Assembly: GCA_026770575.1 (NCBI GenBank)
Contig: MU657185.1
Coordinates: 251,998 to 315,997 of the forward strand
Direction: 5' to 3'
From: Pelagophyceae sp. CCMP2097
Taxonomy: Eukaryota; Sar; Pelagophyceae
DNA: 64,000 nucleotides
This document shows, in pieces, positions 1 to 11,200 of this stretch. The translations under genes and the position numbers were made by a program. Under the pieces are notes generated by a model, which ran no database searches, had not been told where the DNA came from, and saw only the letters and a list, made by a program, of their open reading frames with translations. How positions within the stretch are numbered: the stretch's first letter is position 1; each line of letters starts with the position of its first letter.

Positions 1-211
1 GACCCGAGCCCGAGGGAGGTGCTCACCTGCCGACCCCCTAAAGCTTTCGCAAACAACCCGATGCGATCGCCGAAATTAACAGCTGCTTTCGGCGACCCCT
101 TCGTTAGGGACTGCGGCCGCATTGAGCACGGCCCGCCCCGCCGCGCCGCGCTCGCTAGCCCTGGAGCCCCGGTCCTCGAAGCCGCGGCGTGTCCAAACGG
201 CGCTTCGTGTT
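1..211. other. window edge, no gene seen
   Basis: This is the 3' flank of the minus-strand SDR-kelch gene. It holds GC-rich sequence with no supported gene, and short overlapping frames here have no recognisable protein features. Confidence 0.5.
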
Positions 212-2909
212 TTATTTGAGGGCGAGGAGCGCGGTGTCGGCCAAGCGCTCCGTGTCTCCCTGGCCGCCGAAGACGAGGACCGTCTTGTGCGCGCGCGTGG
301 CGGTAAAGGCGCGCCGCCGCAATGCGCCGCCCGCGGCGCGGAAGGCCGCCGGGCGCCGGTGGCGCCGGAGGACGACGGCGTCGTGGAGCGTCGCGCCGCC
401 GGCATCGACGCCGCCAAAGGCCAGCACGCGCAGGTCGTCGTCGTCCGCGGGAAGCTGCCGGCTCTCGCCGCGCCGCGCGTCGTCGCCTGCGGCGATAACG
501 ACTGCGCAGTGGTGCGACCGCGGCTCCGTGCCGGGGCAGCGCCAGCTCGTCCACGTCGGCACGCTCGTCTCCGCGTCGAGCGCGAGCTCAAAGGCGTCGC
601 AGACGGCGAGCGGCCCGCAATCGTCGCGGCCGCCGCAGACGACGAGCCGGCGGTCCGACGGCGGTGCGCACGTCGCGTGCGCGAAGCGCCAGCGCGGCGC
701 CTCCCCTGACGCCTCGAAGGCCGTCCACCGGAAGGCCGCGTCGAGGACCCAGACTTGGTCGTCGCGGACGCAGGCGCCGCCGGCCGCGCCGCCCCAGACG
801 ACGGCGACGGCGTCGTCGTCGCCGCCCGACGGCGGCCGGAGGCACGCAAACGTCGCAAAGGCCCGTGGCGCCGGCTTTGGGCCCGGCGCGACGGCAGGCT
901 GCGACCAGTGGAGCGCGCCATGGACGTCGAGGACGTGGACGTCGTTTGCGTCTCCGCGCGCCGTGCGGCCGCCGAAGATGACCACGGCGCCGCCGAGTAG
1001 CGCCGCTCCGTGCGCACACCTCGGCGCCGGCGGCTGGCCCGTCGCCGCCGGCGGCCGCGCCCACTCCGCGCGCCGCGCGCCACCGTGGTCGGCGCCGCCG
1101 CCCTTCACGCCGCCGGCGCCGCCGCCGAGGCGGACGACGCGGAGCGCGTCGCTCAGCGCGCCGCGCGCGTCGACGCCGCCGAAGACGTAGCACGTGCGCC
1201 GCGCGGCGTCCATCGTCGCCGAGTGCGCCGACGTCGCACCCGTCGCCGGCGCCGAAGGCCGGCGCCAGACGCCGTCGCGGCTGTCGAGCCAGCACCAGCC
1301 GCGGCCCCGGGCCTCCGAGGCGCCCCAGCCGCGCGCCATGCACGCCGCCCGCGCCACGCGGCACGGCACGGGCTCCGCTTCGCCGCGCCCACCGCCTTGC
1401 CCCCACCGCGGCGCGGCGACGACGAGCGCGGCGAGCGACGCCGCGTCGCAAAAAGGAAGAAGCGACCGCTCGGCGACGAGCGCCGGCACGAGGCAGCGCA
1501 GCGCGTCCCCGGCGCTGCTCGATGATAACGTGGACGACAACGGCGCGCCCGCCGCTGGCGCGCCGCACGCCTGCGCCACCGCCCGCCAGAGCCGCGCCGC
1601 GACGGACGACCGCGGTGACGCCAGAGCCCCGCCGTCTTCGTCACCTTCGTCCTCGACCGGCGACGGCGGCGGCCGGCATCCCGACGGGGGCGCGGCCCGC
1701 GGCGCCGGCTCCGCGGCGGGGGCCCCGGCGTCGGCGCAGAGCGTGACTTCTGCGCAGAGCGTGACTTCTGCGCAGCAGAGCTCTATACCCGTCATGACGG
1801 CCCGCCGCAACTCGGTGCCCGCCTCGAGGTTGAGCATGGCGTGCATCTTTGACACGTCGGCGCGCATCGCCGGTGGTCCCTGCGCCGGCGGGAGCGCGGC
1901 GGCCGCCGCCGCGGAGCCGGGCGCCTCGGGCAGGTCGAGGAGGGCGCGGCACGCCGCCGCCGCCCTGGCAATGTCTCGGCCGCGGACGCCGACGCCGCGC
2001 GCCGCGTTGAGCGCGTGGAACCCGGCGGGGAAGTCGCGGCAGCGCTCGAGCGCCGCGCAGGCCCACGCCGCCGCCTCTGCGACGTGCGCGGCGTCGCCCG
2101 CGTACGCCTCGGCCCAGCCCTCCGCCGCTTCGCCGTCGCAGAGCGCGCGCACGCCGCGCCGGCACCCCGCGCCGGCCTCGGGCGCCGCGCCGCGGTCGCC
2201 GGCGGAGCCGCAGGCGCGGTCGCCGCCGTAGACGTCGAAGAACCGCAGAGCCACGAGCGCGCGCCCCAATGACGCATCGGCCGCCGCATCGGATGGAATG
2301 CGGCGCCCCGCGTCGGCCGCCGCCCGCTCAACGTCGGCCCGCTGCTGCAGCAGCGACTCGCGCGGCGAAAGCGCCAAAGCGTCGTTCTCGGCCAGCGGCC
2401 GGCCGCAACTCGCTGCACGAGAACCTAGTACAATAAATGGCGTTTGTCGGAAAATTGAACAGCAGGATCTCAGTTAAGCAAGCAACAGCATCCATTCTTT
2501 TTCGACTGTTTCCACGCACCTTCGTAGACCGCCGATGACGAGGCGACGACGATGCCGCCCAGGACTCTCGTGCATAGCAACGTGATGTCGCCGTCGCTCT
2601 CGACGTCGTCCGAACTGTTTTTTTGTCTTTAGGCACGCCGTGCTTCTCGTTTATTTGGTACAAGTCTCGTCGATTTTTCAGCATACGCGCGGCGACTCAC
2701 GGCCGCGCGTACACGGCGCAGCCGCACTCGTGCGCGTCGAGCGCGCTCGCGGCGTCGTGGTGCACGCTCACGGCTCCAGCCGTGCGTAGGTGCGCCGCGC
2801 CGCGCTGTGACGGCGTTACGCAGACGACGCGCTCACCGGCGCCCAGCAGCGCCCCGACGACCGCGAAGCCGAGCGGCGACTCGCACCCGACGACGAGGCA
2901 GCACGCCAT
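212..2909 (-). CDS. SDR (epimerase-like) / F-box-like / kelch-repeat fusion protein
   Basis: Three exons (2909-2701, 2614-2520, 2412-212) join in phase across GTGAGT..CAG and GTGCGT..CAG introns, giving 834 residues. The first ~330 residues are an extended short-chain dehydrogenase: an N-terminal Rossmann strand and turn (LVVGCESPLG), the strand VVASSSAVYE from exon 2, then ALRFFDVYGG and FHALNAARGVGV in exon 3. The segment where SDR enzymes carry Y-x3-K reads SPRESLLQQRA, so the catalytic Tyr and Lys appear lost and it may only bind nucleotide. Around residue 410 an F-box-like helix (LLPFCDAASLAALV) precedes at least five kelch blades (YVFGGVD, VIFGGRT, LVVCGGRD, LAFGGVD, LVFGGQG), a beta-propeller normally used for protein binding. 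The start is the only ATG preceding the Rossmann strand. Substrate and partner are unknown. Fusion into one protein is inferred from phase-compatible splicing. Confidence 0.8.
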
Positions 2910-3777
2910 CCGGCCTGCCGCGCCAAGGTCGGTCCACCTCCGACGCGGCTCGGCGTCTCCTCCCTCACCTGGCCGCCGGCGAGGTCCTGCTTTTGCGCCG
3001 CCTGGCCGGTCAGGCGATGATGGTGACGTGCGCGCTGAGGAAAGGGGGGCGTCCTCGCTCGGACGTCGTGCGTCGCGGATCCCTCAGCTTGTGCTGGCGC
3101 TCCCCCGACGTCAGAATCGTGCTCTCTCTGGGAATTCCTATCAGATTCTCGTTCAAGATTTTACTTTCGGTAGGAATTCCTAGGAATTCCTACAATAATG
3201 TCATGACATTATTATTGTACAATAATTATTGTAGGAATTCCTAGCCGTGACTCGATCTTATGGAAAACAAATTGTATGCCACCAAGGCAACCGAGGCGCC
3301 TGAGCGTTGCGCTGCGCGACGGGCGCGCACGCCTCAACTTGCCTCGGTCCGAAAGGATTCGAATTCCGGCAGTTCGCCGCTTCCTTGAACTTTCGAACTT
3401 CGATGAATTCTGTCAAATATTCTGCTTGGAAGATCCAGTTCTGAACGAGCCTCGGCGCCTCGGTACGCTCATGGAGTACCTCGTCGCAGTCTCGACGTAC
3501 ACCAACACCAAGATCCTAGCCCACACCCCAAAAGGGGAGGAATCGCGATGCGGCATTGAGTGCGTCCATGTTTAGCTGCTGCGCATTTTCTTGACGCGAG
3601 GGGTCTCTCAGACGCTCTGGCGCCTCTTCCTCCAAAGGGGAGGGGGCGAATCTTCGGACCGGCTCGTCTGACCGCGAGAGGAAGAGCACTACAACCGTCC
3701 TCTTTATTCTGAGCGGAAGCGTCGCGTCGAGTTTGCGTCCCCGTTCCCAGGGGTCGCAGGGCGCCGGGCTTTGTTAG
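2910..3777. other. intergenic region with an AT-rich palindromic island
   Basis: This is the shared 5' region of two divergent genes. An AT-rich repeat island lies at 3171-3243. A 99-codon open frame at 3276-3575 has no recognisable features and is not called. Confidence 0.5.
3171..3243. repeat. AT-rich inverted-repeat island with three TAGGAATTCCTA palindromes
   Basis: TAGGAATTCCTA occurs at 3171-3182, 3181-3192 and 3232-3243. The palindromes flank a nested inverted repeat (CAATAATGTCATGACATTATT) and ACAATAATTATTGTA. The composition is sharply AT-rich against its surroundings. The same palindrome returns at 32562 and twice near 41500, so this is a dispersed family and not a local accident. 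Confidence 0.8.
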
Positions 3778-5208
3778 ATGGGTCTCTGGATTCGTACGGA
3801 CCCACGGCTCACCGAGGCACGCAGGTGCCTTTGGCTCGACGCGGCGACTGGCGTGCTGCGGCCGGCGTGCGGCGTCGACATCCAGCCCAACCCAGCCTTT
3901 ATTGTGCAGCACCCGCACAACGAGGGAGTCGTCTACGCGACGACGGAGCGCATCGACGAAAACGGCGCGGTGCACTCGCTGCGCCTGACGCGCCGCGAGG
4001 ACGGCGGGCTGGAGCTGCGCGCCGTCGACGAGACGTCGGCAAAGGGCAAGTCGACGTGCTACGTCGGCGTGGACCGCACGGGCCGCTGGCTGCGAGTGAC
4101 CAACTACTGGGACGCGACGGTGGCCGTGTGCCCCATCGACGGTGCGCGCCTGGGGGACATTTGCGACGTGCACGCGCTGCCACCGTGCGCCGTGCAGCCG
4201 ACGTTTGGAAAGCGCTGCGAGCGCGGCGCCGACTACTGCGAAACGCACAAGCCGACGCGCGAGGAGCACTGGGCCTTCAGGCAGCGCTGGCCGCACGCGC
4301 ACTGCGTGGTGACGGAGCCGTACGACGAGCAGGTGCACTTTGTCGTCGACCTCGGCGAGGACGCAATCTACCACTACGGCTTCGACGCCGCCCTGGGCCA
4401 GATGCTCTGCCGCGGCGCGACGCAGCTCGCGCGCGGCGGCGGGCCGCGCCACCTGGTCTTTCACGCGCGCAGGCGCGCCGCGTTTGTCGTCAACGAGCTC
4501 GTGTCCACCGTCTCGGCCTTCAAGCTACAGGGCGACGGCGGGGGCGACGCCTGCCGGCAGACGACGGACGCCGGCGCCGTGCTCCGGCTCGCGGACACGT
4601 GCACGACGCTGCCGGCGGGCTTTGACAATGCGCACCGCGTCTGCCCTGTGCGCGGCATCTGGACGGCAGAGTCGCACGCGGGCGAGATCCGCATCGACGG
4701 CGACTGGCTCTTCGTCGCGAACCGCGGCCACAACTCGATTGCCGTCTTCAAGATTTCCTTCGACGCGGCCGACGAGCCCGCGCTGTCCCTCGTCTCCGTC
4801 ACCGGAACGCTCGGTAAATGCCCGCGCAACTTTGCAGTCATCGGCGACCACGTCATCGTCGGCAACCAGGACTCCAATGAACTCCGCGTCTTTGGCCGCT
4901 GCTACGAGACGGGCGCCCTGCGGCCGCGGTCCGTGTTTCAAATCGCATCACCCAACTTTGTCACCGTTCTCACGCCGCCAAAGCACTTCGACGGGCACAC
5001 CGTCGCTGTCGAGCACCACGCCGCGCCCGCCGCCGCGTTCGCCGAGGCGCGGCCCTTGGCGGAGATTTTCTGCCAGCCGCCCGACTTTGCTAAGCACGCG
5101 CGGCCGCAAGAGGCCGCGCCGCCCGCGGCCTCTGGCAATGCGAGGGCCCTCGTCGCCCTCTTCGGCATCGGCGCCGTCGCCATCGCCGCCGTCGCCATCA
5201 TGGGCTGA
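3778..5208 (+). CDS. lactonase-type seven-bladed beta-propeller protein with C-terminal tail anchor
   Basis: This is an uninterrupted 476-residue frame starting at the ATG at 3778. It matches the 6-phosphogluconolactonase/YbhE-type lactonase propeller: repeated VDRTGRWLRVTNYWDATVAV, PRHLVFHARRRAAFVVNEL and the hallmark blade GEIRIDGDWLFVANRGHNSI, then NFAVIGDHVIVGNQDSNELR. Bacterial members hydrolyse 6-phosphogluconolactone to 6-phosphogluconate in the oxidative pentose phosphate pathway; many eukaryotic homologues have no proven substrate. The last ~22 residues are hydrophobic (ALVALFGIGAVAIAAVAIMG) with almost nothing after them, a typical tail anchor that would hold the propeller on the cytosolic face of an organelle or ER membrane. 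There is no N-terminal signal. The fold is clear; enzymatic activity is an inference. Confidence 0.85.
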   Translation: MGLWIRTDPRLTEARRCLWLDAATGVLRPACGVDIQPNPAFIVQHPHNEGVVYATTERIDENGAVHSLRLTRREDGGLELRAVDETSAKGKSTCYVGVDRTGRWLRVTNYWDATVAVCPIDGARLGDICDVHALPPCAVQPTFGKRCERGADYCETHKPTREEHWAFRQRWPHAHCVVTEPYDEQVHFVVDLGEDAIYHYGFDAALGQMLCRGATQLARGGGPRHLVFHARRRAAFVVNELVSTVSAFKLQGDGGGDACRQTTDAGAVLRLADTCTTLPAGFDNAHRVCPVRGIWTAESHAGEIRIDGDWLFVANRGHNSIAVFKISFDAADEPALSLVSVTGTLGKCPRNFAVIGDHVIVGNQDSNELRVFGRCYETGALRPRSVFQIASPNFVTVLTPPKHFDGHTVAVEHHAAPAAAFAEARPLAEIFCQPPDFAKHARPQEAAPPAASGNARALVALFGIGAVAIAAVAIMG

Positions 5209-5839
5209 TGCGGCCGACGGACCGACTCGGCCCCGTGGGCCCGCGCGACCGCACAGCTGCGTGTCTGTTTTTTGTTGCAAAGGTCGCCGCAAATGCAGCA
5301 GCGCCCATAAAAGGGCCACTGCCGCACCGATTACTGTCTCTGTCCTCCTGCACTCATCCAGTGCGCCCTGCATAATCGATTACTAATGATTTAAACCTCG
5401 TCTCTCCCCGCCAAGAATCGCCCTACAGCACGACTGGCTTCGTCCGGACAGCACTGCAGTTCCGTTCAGATTGCACTGCAGTTCCGTCGGGCGCCTCACT
5501 GCAGGACCTCGGGTCCGAGCCGGGGGACGTCTGTGCGGGCAGCGCGGGCGCCGCCGCGACCGCACACCGTCTTGTTAGTAGCCTACTAGTAGCTATAGTA
5601 GTAGTAGTACTACTAGCGATATATTTATCGCTGAACAAAAATTTGATCGTCAAGAAATCTCCGCGAACTTTCTTGTTGGGGTCGTTAGCTGGGGTCGTTC
5701 ACGATTTCTGTGGGCCCCGTGGCACGGCGGGTCTAGACGATCGGCGGGTAGGAGGCCGCGCATCAACGCGAACGACTGCCATCAAGTTCTCCGCCGACGA
5801 GTCTCACCCTCCTGGGCAGGCCCTATACCCCCTCGAAGC
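5209..5839. other. intergenic region with TAG/TAC microsatellite
   Basis: No gene is supported here. A trinucleotide tract (TAGTAGTAGTACTACTAG) lies near 5575-5625 and is self-complementary, so it could form a hairpin. A direct repeat of GCACTGCAGTTCCGT(C/T) is present near 5450-5490. Confidence 0.5.
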
Positions 5840-6982
5840 ATGGCCGGCGGGCTGCCGGCGGTGGCGTCGGTCCCGGACGCGCCGCGGTCCGTCCGCTCGG
5901 CGGCGCCTCGGCGGCGGGTCCAGAGCATCGAGTTTTTCGAAGGCGATGCTCCGAAGAAGCTACTCTGGACGCCGAAGCACCTCCGGAGCGTCTCGCCGAT
6001 CTGGTCGCCGCGCGCCGACGACGGCCAGGGCTGGGACAGGCGCCTCGAGGCCGCCGAGCGGCAGCGGCCCACGCCGCGCGCCGCCTCGGGGGCGCGCTCG
6101 CCCTTTGCGCACAACATGCCGCTCTTCGAGCTGACGCCGCAGGGCGCCACGATGCGGCTGTGGCAGCCGCTGGACGGCCCGCAGCGGCCGCCGCTCGAGC
6201 GCCAGACCGGCTTCATTGAGCCCGAGGCGGCCGCCCCCGCCTCGGGCGGCGGTGCGCCCGTCTCGGGCGGCGCCGCGCCCGCCTCGGGCGGCGGCGGCGC
6301 CCGCGGCCGCCCCGCCGTCCGCGCCGTCGACGGCCGGCGGCGCTCCGTCGACGCGCACGGCGCGCACGACGCGCGCGACGCGCAGCAGAAGCGCTACCTC
6401 GCCAAGAGCCTGGGGCTCTTGCGGAGCCTTAACGTGTCCACCTCGTCGGTGCAGGCCGCGGCGCCGCAGCCCCGGGCCGAGAAAGAAGAGGCGCGGGCGG
6501 CGGCGCCCGCCGCCGCACGGCCGCTGAGGATGGCAAAGTCGTTTGGCGACCTCCCCCTGGGCCACCTCTTCGACGAGGACTCCGACGAGGACTCCGGCGA
6601 GGCCGACGACGGCGGCTTCCGCTCGCAGCGGACGTCGCCGAGCGGCGCCTCGCTCGAGGAGCTACCCGGCGCGCGCGGCGAGGCGGCGGCCGAGGAGCTA
6701 GCCGGCGCGCGCTGCGAGGCGGCGGCCGGGCCGGGGCGGTCGAGCTTTGACAGCGCGGCCGATTGGCGCCGGCGCAGCAGCGACCCCACGCGGCGCCTGC
6801 CCCAGTTCGTCGTCCACTTCGAGGTCGCCGCAAATGGCCGCGGCTTCGTGCCCGCGACGCCGCCGTCCCATGGCGCGCACTTTGCGCGGCGGAGCACCGG
6901 CGTCGCAAGACCGCGCACCGTGGACGCCGCGGACCAGTCTCTTTCTCGGCTCGCCCTCAGGCGTGGACGAGGCGCCACGTAA
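5840..6982 (+). CDS. hypothetical low-complexity protein
   Basis: This 380-residue intronless frame begins at the ATG at 5840. No known domain is recognised. It starts with a basic segment (APRRRVQSIEFFEGDAPKKL), contains Gly/Ala/Ser-rich repeats around residue 135-155 (APASGGG, APVSGGA, APASGGGG), a possible helix (QQKRYLAKSLGLLRSLNV), an acidic patch (FDEDSDEDSGEADD) and a duplicated segment (ELPGARGEAAA / ELAGARCEAAA). The composition suggests a largely disordered protein with a few short conserved-looking motifs. Coding potential is judged from frame length and codon bias only. Confidence 0.5.
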   Translation: MAGGLPAVASVPDAPRSVRSAAPRRRVQSIEFFEGDAPKKLLWTPKHLRSVSPIWSPRADDGQGWDRRLEAAERQRPTPRAASGARSPFAHNMPLFELTPQGATMRLWQPLDGPQRPPLERQTGFIEPEAAAPASGGGAPVSGGAAPASGGGGARGRPAVRAVDGRRRSVDAHGAHDARDAQQKRYLAKSLGLLRSLNVSTSSVQAAAPQPRAEKEEARAAAPAAARPLRMAKSFGDLPLGHLFDEDSDEDSGEADDGGFRSQRTSPSGASLEELPGARGEAAAEELAGARCEAAAGPGRSSFDSAADWRRRSSDPTRRLPQFVVHFEVAANGRGFVPATPPSHGAHFARRSTGVARPRTVDAADQSLSRLALRRGRGAT

Positions 6983-7272
6983 ATGCCCGTCCGAGATCCG
7001 TGCAGCCGCACAGGTGCATGGGATCAGGTCCCGCGCGCGCCAGGCGTCGTGGGCCCGACCGATGCCGGCACTCCTGAGACACCCCGTGGGAGTCGTGCGA
7101 GGCGGACCGGAGAGGTCTGGAGGACCGTCGAGGAGTCCGAATAGGGACCGTACGTCCTTACGGAGTCCCTATAGACTCTATAGACATCGTATACGGCCCT
7201 CTGCCATTGCGCGCTGGAACGTAACGGATCTCAGATTTCCAACGGGCCGTATCTCCGATTCAGGGCGCGGCC
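6983..7272. other. intergenic region upstream of bL20m
   Basis: The 5' flank of the ribosomal protein gene is AT-richer towards its 3' end. It has imperfect inverted repeats around 7125-7200 (GAGTCC..GGGACCGTACGTCC..GGAGTCCCT). No gene was seen. Confidence 0.4.
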
Positions 7273-8050
7273 ATGTTTGGGTCGCGTCTTCTGGGCCTCG
7301 GGCGCACGGCGGGCCTGGCGCTGCGGACGACGGTGGAGCGATGCTTAGTGCCGCCGCTCTCGCGCGGCATGGCGTCGACCAAGCACAAGAAGATGATTAA
7401 ATGGGCAAAGGGTTATAGAGGACGAGCAAACCGGTGCGTGGCGCCCGGGCGCCCGCGCCGGCGCGCACGACGAAGCGGCGCCGCAGGTGTTTCCGGATCG
7501 CCATCCAGCGCGTGGAAAAGGCGTGGTACGTTGCCGCCTCGTTGTTGAAATCTCGGCGTCTGCTGTCCGACGGCCACCGCGCAGGCAGTACTCGTACCGG
7601 GATCGCAAGGTCAAGAAGCGCGACTTCCGGCGGCTCTGGATCACGCGCATCAACGCGGCGACGCGCCAGTACGGCCTGCCCTACGGGCGCTTTATCAGTG
7701 GTATGTTGAACAAGGACGTGAACATCGAGCTCAACAGAAAGGTCCTCTCCGACATGGCCGCGTCGGAGCCGCTCTCGTGCGCAGCCGGCGCCCCGGAGAA
7801 AGGCGATCGGGCCGCGCGAGGCTCAAGCCGAGACGTCGGGAGACGGGTCTCGCGCGGCGCGACGTCGACTGCGCCTCGTAGGTTCAAGGCCGTCGTCGAC
7901 GTCGTGCTGCAAAACGACCCGTACCTCCTCGCGCGCGCGGAGCGCTTCGAGAAGGAGCGCTTGGAGAAGGAGGGCCTGCCTGCGCTCCTCAGCGAGTTCA
8001 ACGAGCTGCGGATGGAATACTTCGAATCCCAAATCAAGTCGCAGCTCTGA
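7273..8050 (+). CDS. MRPL20: mitochondrial large-subunit ribosomal protein bL20m
   Basis: Four exons (7273-7433, 7487-7525, 7585-7776, 7882-8050) join in phase to 186 residues. The joined protein carries the bL20 signature: [38 protein letters not shown] and [18 protein letters not shown]. It then has [13 protein letters not shown] and a C-terminal helix extension. bL20 binds 23S-type rRNA early in large-subunit assembly. The first ~35 residues ([20 protein letters not shown]...) are basic and hydroxylated without acids, a mitochondrial presequence, so the mitochondrial ribosome is the likely location (plastid bL20 is usually plastid-encoded in algae). Exon 2 is only 39 nt. Introns use GTGCGT, GTACGT and GTGCGC donors. 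Confidence 0.93.
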
Positions 8051-8236
8051 CAGGCCGCGATGCATCTTAAGACAAAGTTGTTGTCACGACGGGCCGCGCG
8101 CGCCGACTCGCGAATGCAAAGACGAGCGTCCGTCCGGACGGCGGGGTCGGGTGCCAGTTTCATCTTTGTTTTAGCGATCACGTTTCGAATTGGTCGGCCA
8201 ACGCCGACGGCCGGTCCGGCGCGATCGGCGAGGGCC

Positions 8237-11200
8237 ATGAGCGAGTCGTCGGTCGTCGCGGTGTCGGACCAGGAGGCCTGGGACGGCGAGTCGGAGACGT
8301 CCGGGGGCGGGGCGGGCGCGCGGCGCCCTGGGGCGCTGGACGAGGCGGAAAACGCGGCGCCGCCGCTGGAGCTGGGCGCGTGGCACCTCACCGTATCGGC
8401 GCGCCTCGGACAGCGGCGCGCGCGAGACGCGGCCGCGCCGTCGGCGGCGGTGCACCGGCCAGACGTCAAGTGGTGCGGAGGCCCTTTGGAGATGGAGGCG
8501 CATCGTGCAAGGAGGATGAGCCTCACTCCCTAATACAGGTGGCGAAGAGACGACGGCGCGGCGCACCCCGCGGGGTTTGACTTTGGTGCGTGCACTCGCC
8601 CAACCGCCGCGCCGCCCGACGGCCGGCGACAGGCTGGGGCGGCCGCGACGTCGCGGCGCTGTCCGCGGCGACGCACGACGCGCTCCGGACCTGCGGCCCG
8701 CGCCTTGTCGTCCAAGGCCCTGGCGCGACGTACAGGCTCTCCCTCGCGGGGGGGCTCGCCGAGCGCATCCTGACGGGCGACGTCGACGCCGCGGCAAAGT
8801 CCTTCGGCTGCCCCGACGCGCTGGACCGCGCGCCGCTCCTCAAGATGGCGGCGTCGAGCGCGCTGGCCGGCGCCGTGAGCGAGCTCGTCCACGGCGCCGG
8901 CTCGCCGCGCGGCTGCGTCCGTCGCCTCCTCGACGTCGACGGCGGCGCGCCGCCGCTCCTGGCCGAAGTCATCGTCGCCGCACTCGACCCCGCCGTCGCC
9001 ATGGACGCGACGCTTCGCCTCGAGTCAGTCGTCCGCGCTGTGCACACGTCTCCTCTCCCATCGGCAACCCGTAGGTGGCTTCGGGCGGTCGTCGACGCCG
9101 GCTTTTTGACGCGCGACTTTGATGCGCCGCTCCGAGCCACGAGCCGGTCAGCCGATCATCTTTGTCCAGCCTGGGACGTCGTCGAAACTTCGTCTGTAGG
9201 CTCGACGATGAGATCGAGGAAGAGACGGAGATGCCCGGGGATGACCCTGGCCAGACCCCCGCCACCGACGTCAAGTGAGTCTCCTCGTCGGCAGACGAGT
9301 CCCTCCGTCGGCGGCGATTCCGCTGCGATCGACCGCGGCGTCGCGCAGGCCGGCGCTCCAGGCGTCGATGGCGTCGAGGGCTTCCATGGCATCGGAGACG
9401 CAGCGCCGCAAGATTCCCCTCTGGCGGCTCACCTGCGCCGCGCGCCACGCCGTCGGATTGCTCGTCAACGACGCATCGGTGCGAACAAGAACGAAAAGGG
9501 CCGTTGAACGAAAAGCGGAGTGCACGACAGGGCCTTACAAGGACGTAGGCGGCGCTGCCCGAGTCCTTGCTGCCGCGGTGGTGGGTTTCGGGCGACTTTG
9601 CGTACTACTGGTGGGTCCTGCGCCTCCCGGGCGCGCTCTCGCCGCACCGCGGGCACCTGAGCAAGCGCGGCATGACAAGCCTCCTCAAGCGCGGGTGCGT
9701 CTCGTCGGTCCAAACGCCGTCGAGATGAAAGGGGACGGCCCGCGTTGCGACGTTCGTTGCAGGCACTACTACCCGCGCGGTTACCTCGAGCCGCGGTCGG
9801 CCGTCGAGGCGGAGGAGGGTCAGGACGGCGTTTCGCTCGTGGCCTGGGGCGCCGACGCCCAATTCGTCGGCGACGGCGGCCTTTGGGCGTGCAACTTTGG
9901 AAACGTGGCCTCGGTCGTCGGCGGCCTCGGCGCCGCGTGCTTCGACGCGGGCGCGACGCCGTGGGCGCCGCCGTGCGGCCTCCGGCGCCTCGCCGCCGCC
10001 TGGGACGGCGCCGCGCCCTGGCGCCGCTTCGTCCTCGCATTTGGCGAATTGGCCGCCGCGGGGCTCGCAAACGCGCCCTTGGAAGCAGGCAACGACCTCT
10101 CGTCGGTTTGTCGGTCCGTCTGCGGCGACGTCGTGGGTGGCGTCGGCGCGTGGCTCGGCCGCGCGGGCGCGGGGCAGGTCATGCTCAACGGCCTCGTTTC
10201 CGCGGCCGCCGCCGCCGAGACGACGTACGTCCTCTCCGAGGTCGTGTCGCGGGCGCTGCGCGCGGGCACGCCCGACGCGGCGCGCGATGCCGGCGCGATC
10301 CTCGTCGCCTCGCTGCGCGGGCCCCTGGCGTCGCTCTGGGCGAACCAGGCCCGGCGGCCGTCGTGCCGGTCGTCGTTCCCGCCGGCACTCGCGGTGGCGC
10401 TTTCGGCCGCGGGCGCGCGCGAGTTTGCGCGCGAGTACGTGGCCCTGCAGCGCTTCGACGAGTGGTCCGCGCGCCAGGTCGCCGGCTGGTGCGCCGCCTT
10501 GCTGGACCGCGACGCCCCCGGGCACGATCCCGCGGCGGCGCGAAAAGTCGAGGACGCGCTCGCAACTTTTTTCGAGGACCCCCAACAGAGGCTCGCCTTC
10601 CCCGACGCTCCGGGCGCTCCGGGCGCGCCAGGCCAGGCGGCGCTCGACGGCCTCTTGGAGAGCCTGCTGACGCGTCAGCAGGTCCGCGCTCTGGCGGCGG
10701 AGCGCCGCGCTTTGGCGGAGCTGCGCTTGCGCGTCCCGCGCGGCCTCGAGGCGGCGCGGCGCACCTGCGGGCGCGCGCTGGCGGGCGGCCTCCTCGGCGC
10801 CGTCGCCCGCGCGGCCTGTGCGTTCTGCGACGACTTGGAGGACGAAGGCTCTTGGCGGTGGCTCGACGTGCAGGGCCGCGACGCCGAGGAGCTGCGCCAC
10901 CTTCGGGAGCACGCCGATTCGGCGACCCTCGACGCGGCGCAGGCCACGGGCGGCCTCGAGCTTTCGAAGCGCGCCGCGGACCACTGGGCCGCCGCCTCTG
11001 AGCTCTGCGTTTCGGCGGCGGTGCTCGTCGACGACGCCGACGACATGCAGCAGCGCACGGTAGACGACCTCGAGCGCCTCCTCCGCCGCTGCGCCACCGC
11101 GGCGACCGTCGCCCAGAAGCGCGTCCGCGACGCCTTCGCCGAGCCGGCGCCCGACGACGACGACTCGTCGAGCGCGGCGGAGCGCCACGCGGCGGCCGAC

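Noticed and set aside
3276..3575. 99-codon plus-strand frame in the intergenic region
   Set aside because: It starts with ATG and is less GC-rich, but has no homology I recognise, no splice partner and no codon bias. Kept only as a possibility.
6230..6300. Gly/Ala/Ser-rich repeats as a mobile or satellite repeat
   Set aside because: Only three imperfect in-frame units; better explained as low-complexity coding sequence.
9605..11188. Long minus-strand frame (527 codons)
   Set aside because: It lies antisense to exon 8 of the ankyrin gene. Its Arg/Ala/Gly-rich sequence has no domain and is a mirror effect of high GC3 in the real gene.
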